From: Sisyra terminalis
Taxonomy: Eukaryota; Arthropoda; Insecta; Neuroptera; Sisyridae
Length of the DNA: 64,000 bases
Assembly: GCA_958496175.1 (NCBI GenBank)
Contig: OY292277.1
Span: forward strand, 37,521,050-37,585,049
Direction: 5' to 3'
The first letter of the stretch is position 1. Every line of letters starts with the position of its first letter. Under the pieces are notes generated by a model. The model ran no database searches. It worked only from the letters and a program-made list of their open reading frames with translations, and had not been told where the DNA came from. Of this stretch, positions 63,586-64,000 are shown piece by piece. The translations under genes were made by a program, and so were the position numbers.

Positions 63586-64000
63586 ATGGATCATAATTCA
63601 TCTGCAGGAAAAAAGAAAAGGAAAGGAATTTCGCTGGACGTTAAAATTCAAATTTTAGATCGTCTTGAAACTGGACAAGGTGCGACTTCTGTGGGAAAAT
63701 ATTTTGGTGTACATGAAGCAACCGTGAGAACTATCAAGAAAAATGAAGCTGCAATACGGAAGTCGGTGTGTTCTGGAACAAAATTAAGTGTCAAGTCGTC
63801 AGCATACACAAGAGATGTTGTCACTGAAAAAATGGAAAAGGCTCTGGCAATATGGATAGAAGAAAAATCGCAGAAAAGAGTACCAGTAGATGGAAATGCT
63901 ATCAAGCAAACAGCACTCAAAATGTATAAACAGATTCAACTATTGGAGCCATGCTCTTCATCTCAGTTAAACAGAAAGTATGAATTTTCTGCAAGCACAG
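63586..64000 (+). CDS. Tigger/pogo transposase, N-terminal part (continues past window)
   Basis: Open from the ATG at 63586 to the window end (about 138 codons, no stop). Reads K-K-R-K-G-I-S-L-D-V-K-I-Q-I-L-D-R-L, G-V-H-E-A-T-V-R-T-I-K-K-N-E (the psq-type helix-turn-helix), then MEKALAIWIEEKSQKRVPVD (CENP-B HTH start). This matches the N-terminal half of Tigger transposases and CENP-B-like proteins. The DDE domain would lie beyond 64000. The absence of lesions so far suggests a young copy, or a domesticated gene; the nearby terminal-repeat-like sequence favours a transposon. Confidence 0.85.
   Translation, partial: MDHNSSAGKKKRKGISLDVKIQILDRLETGQGATSVGKYFGVHEATVRTIKKNEAAIRKSVCSGTKLSVKSSAYTRDVVTEKMEKALAIWIEEKSQKRVPVDGNAIKQTALKMYKQIQLLEPCSSSQLNRKYEFSAST

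Overview
The window is AT-rich eukaryotic nuclear DNA, almost certainly from an insect. This rests on spliced genes with GT/AG introns mostly of 55-65 bp, insect-type transposon families (jockey, BEL/Pao, Ty3/gypsy, Penelope, PIF/Harbinger, mariner, P superfamily, Helitron-like) and a secreted trypsin-fold protein. The order (Hemiptera, Coleoptera or other) cannot be settled from the sequence alone.

Layout. 1-34.4 kb holds no host gene I can support. It is a transposon graveyard: 3' tails of several non-LTR retrotransposons, tRNA-headed SINE-like copies, short inverted-repeat elements, a Tigger remnant, a Helitron-like end, and an unusual inverted pair of about 340-bp tandem repeats (29.6-33.1 kb). 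34.5-42.0 kb is the gene island. Three intact genes lie head to tail on the minus strand, and their exon phases join exactly: a TMEM185 homologue (340 aa, 6 exons), a ZIP9/SLC39A9 zinc transporter (303 aa, 5 exons) and a HINT-type histidine-triad hydrolase (167 aa, 3 exons). 43.5-51.2 kb is a fourth intact minus-strand gene of 6 exons. It encodes a 261-aa secreted serine-protease homologue that has lost the catalytic His and Ser. Its 6.3-kb fourth intron holds a broken P-superfamily transposase, a foldback element placed at that transposase's stop codon, a decayed Penelope-like tail, an unidentified decayed coding stretch and a mariner scrap.

51.9-64.0 kb is a nested retroelement and DNA-transposon pile. 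It has a Penelope-like GIY-YIG tail, a jockey-like element with an internal deletion, a BEL/Pao element (5' LTR, PBS, intact gag, then only the end of integrase), and a Ty3/gypsy pol on the minus strand cut in two by a PIF/Harbinger cluster. That cluster spans 56789-62219 and is flanked by TTA duplications. The Harbinger copy carries a spliced transposase and an opposite-strand MADF-BESS gene, and has itself taken a 1275-bp mariner. The window ends inside the open 5' part of a Tigger/pogo transposase.

The four host genes have unrelated roles: membrane protein, zinc/androgen-type transporter, mitochondrial-type purine-nucleotide hydrolase, and a pseudo-protease. No operon-like functional link is implied. 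The most unusual items are the doubly inactivated protease homologue with a 10-nt micro-exon, the FB-like inverted tandem arrays, and the Harbinger element whose MADF-BESS exon sits antisense inside the transposase intron.
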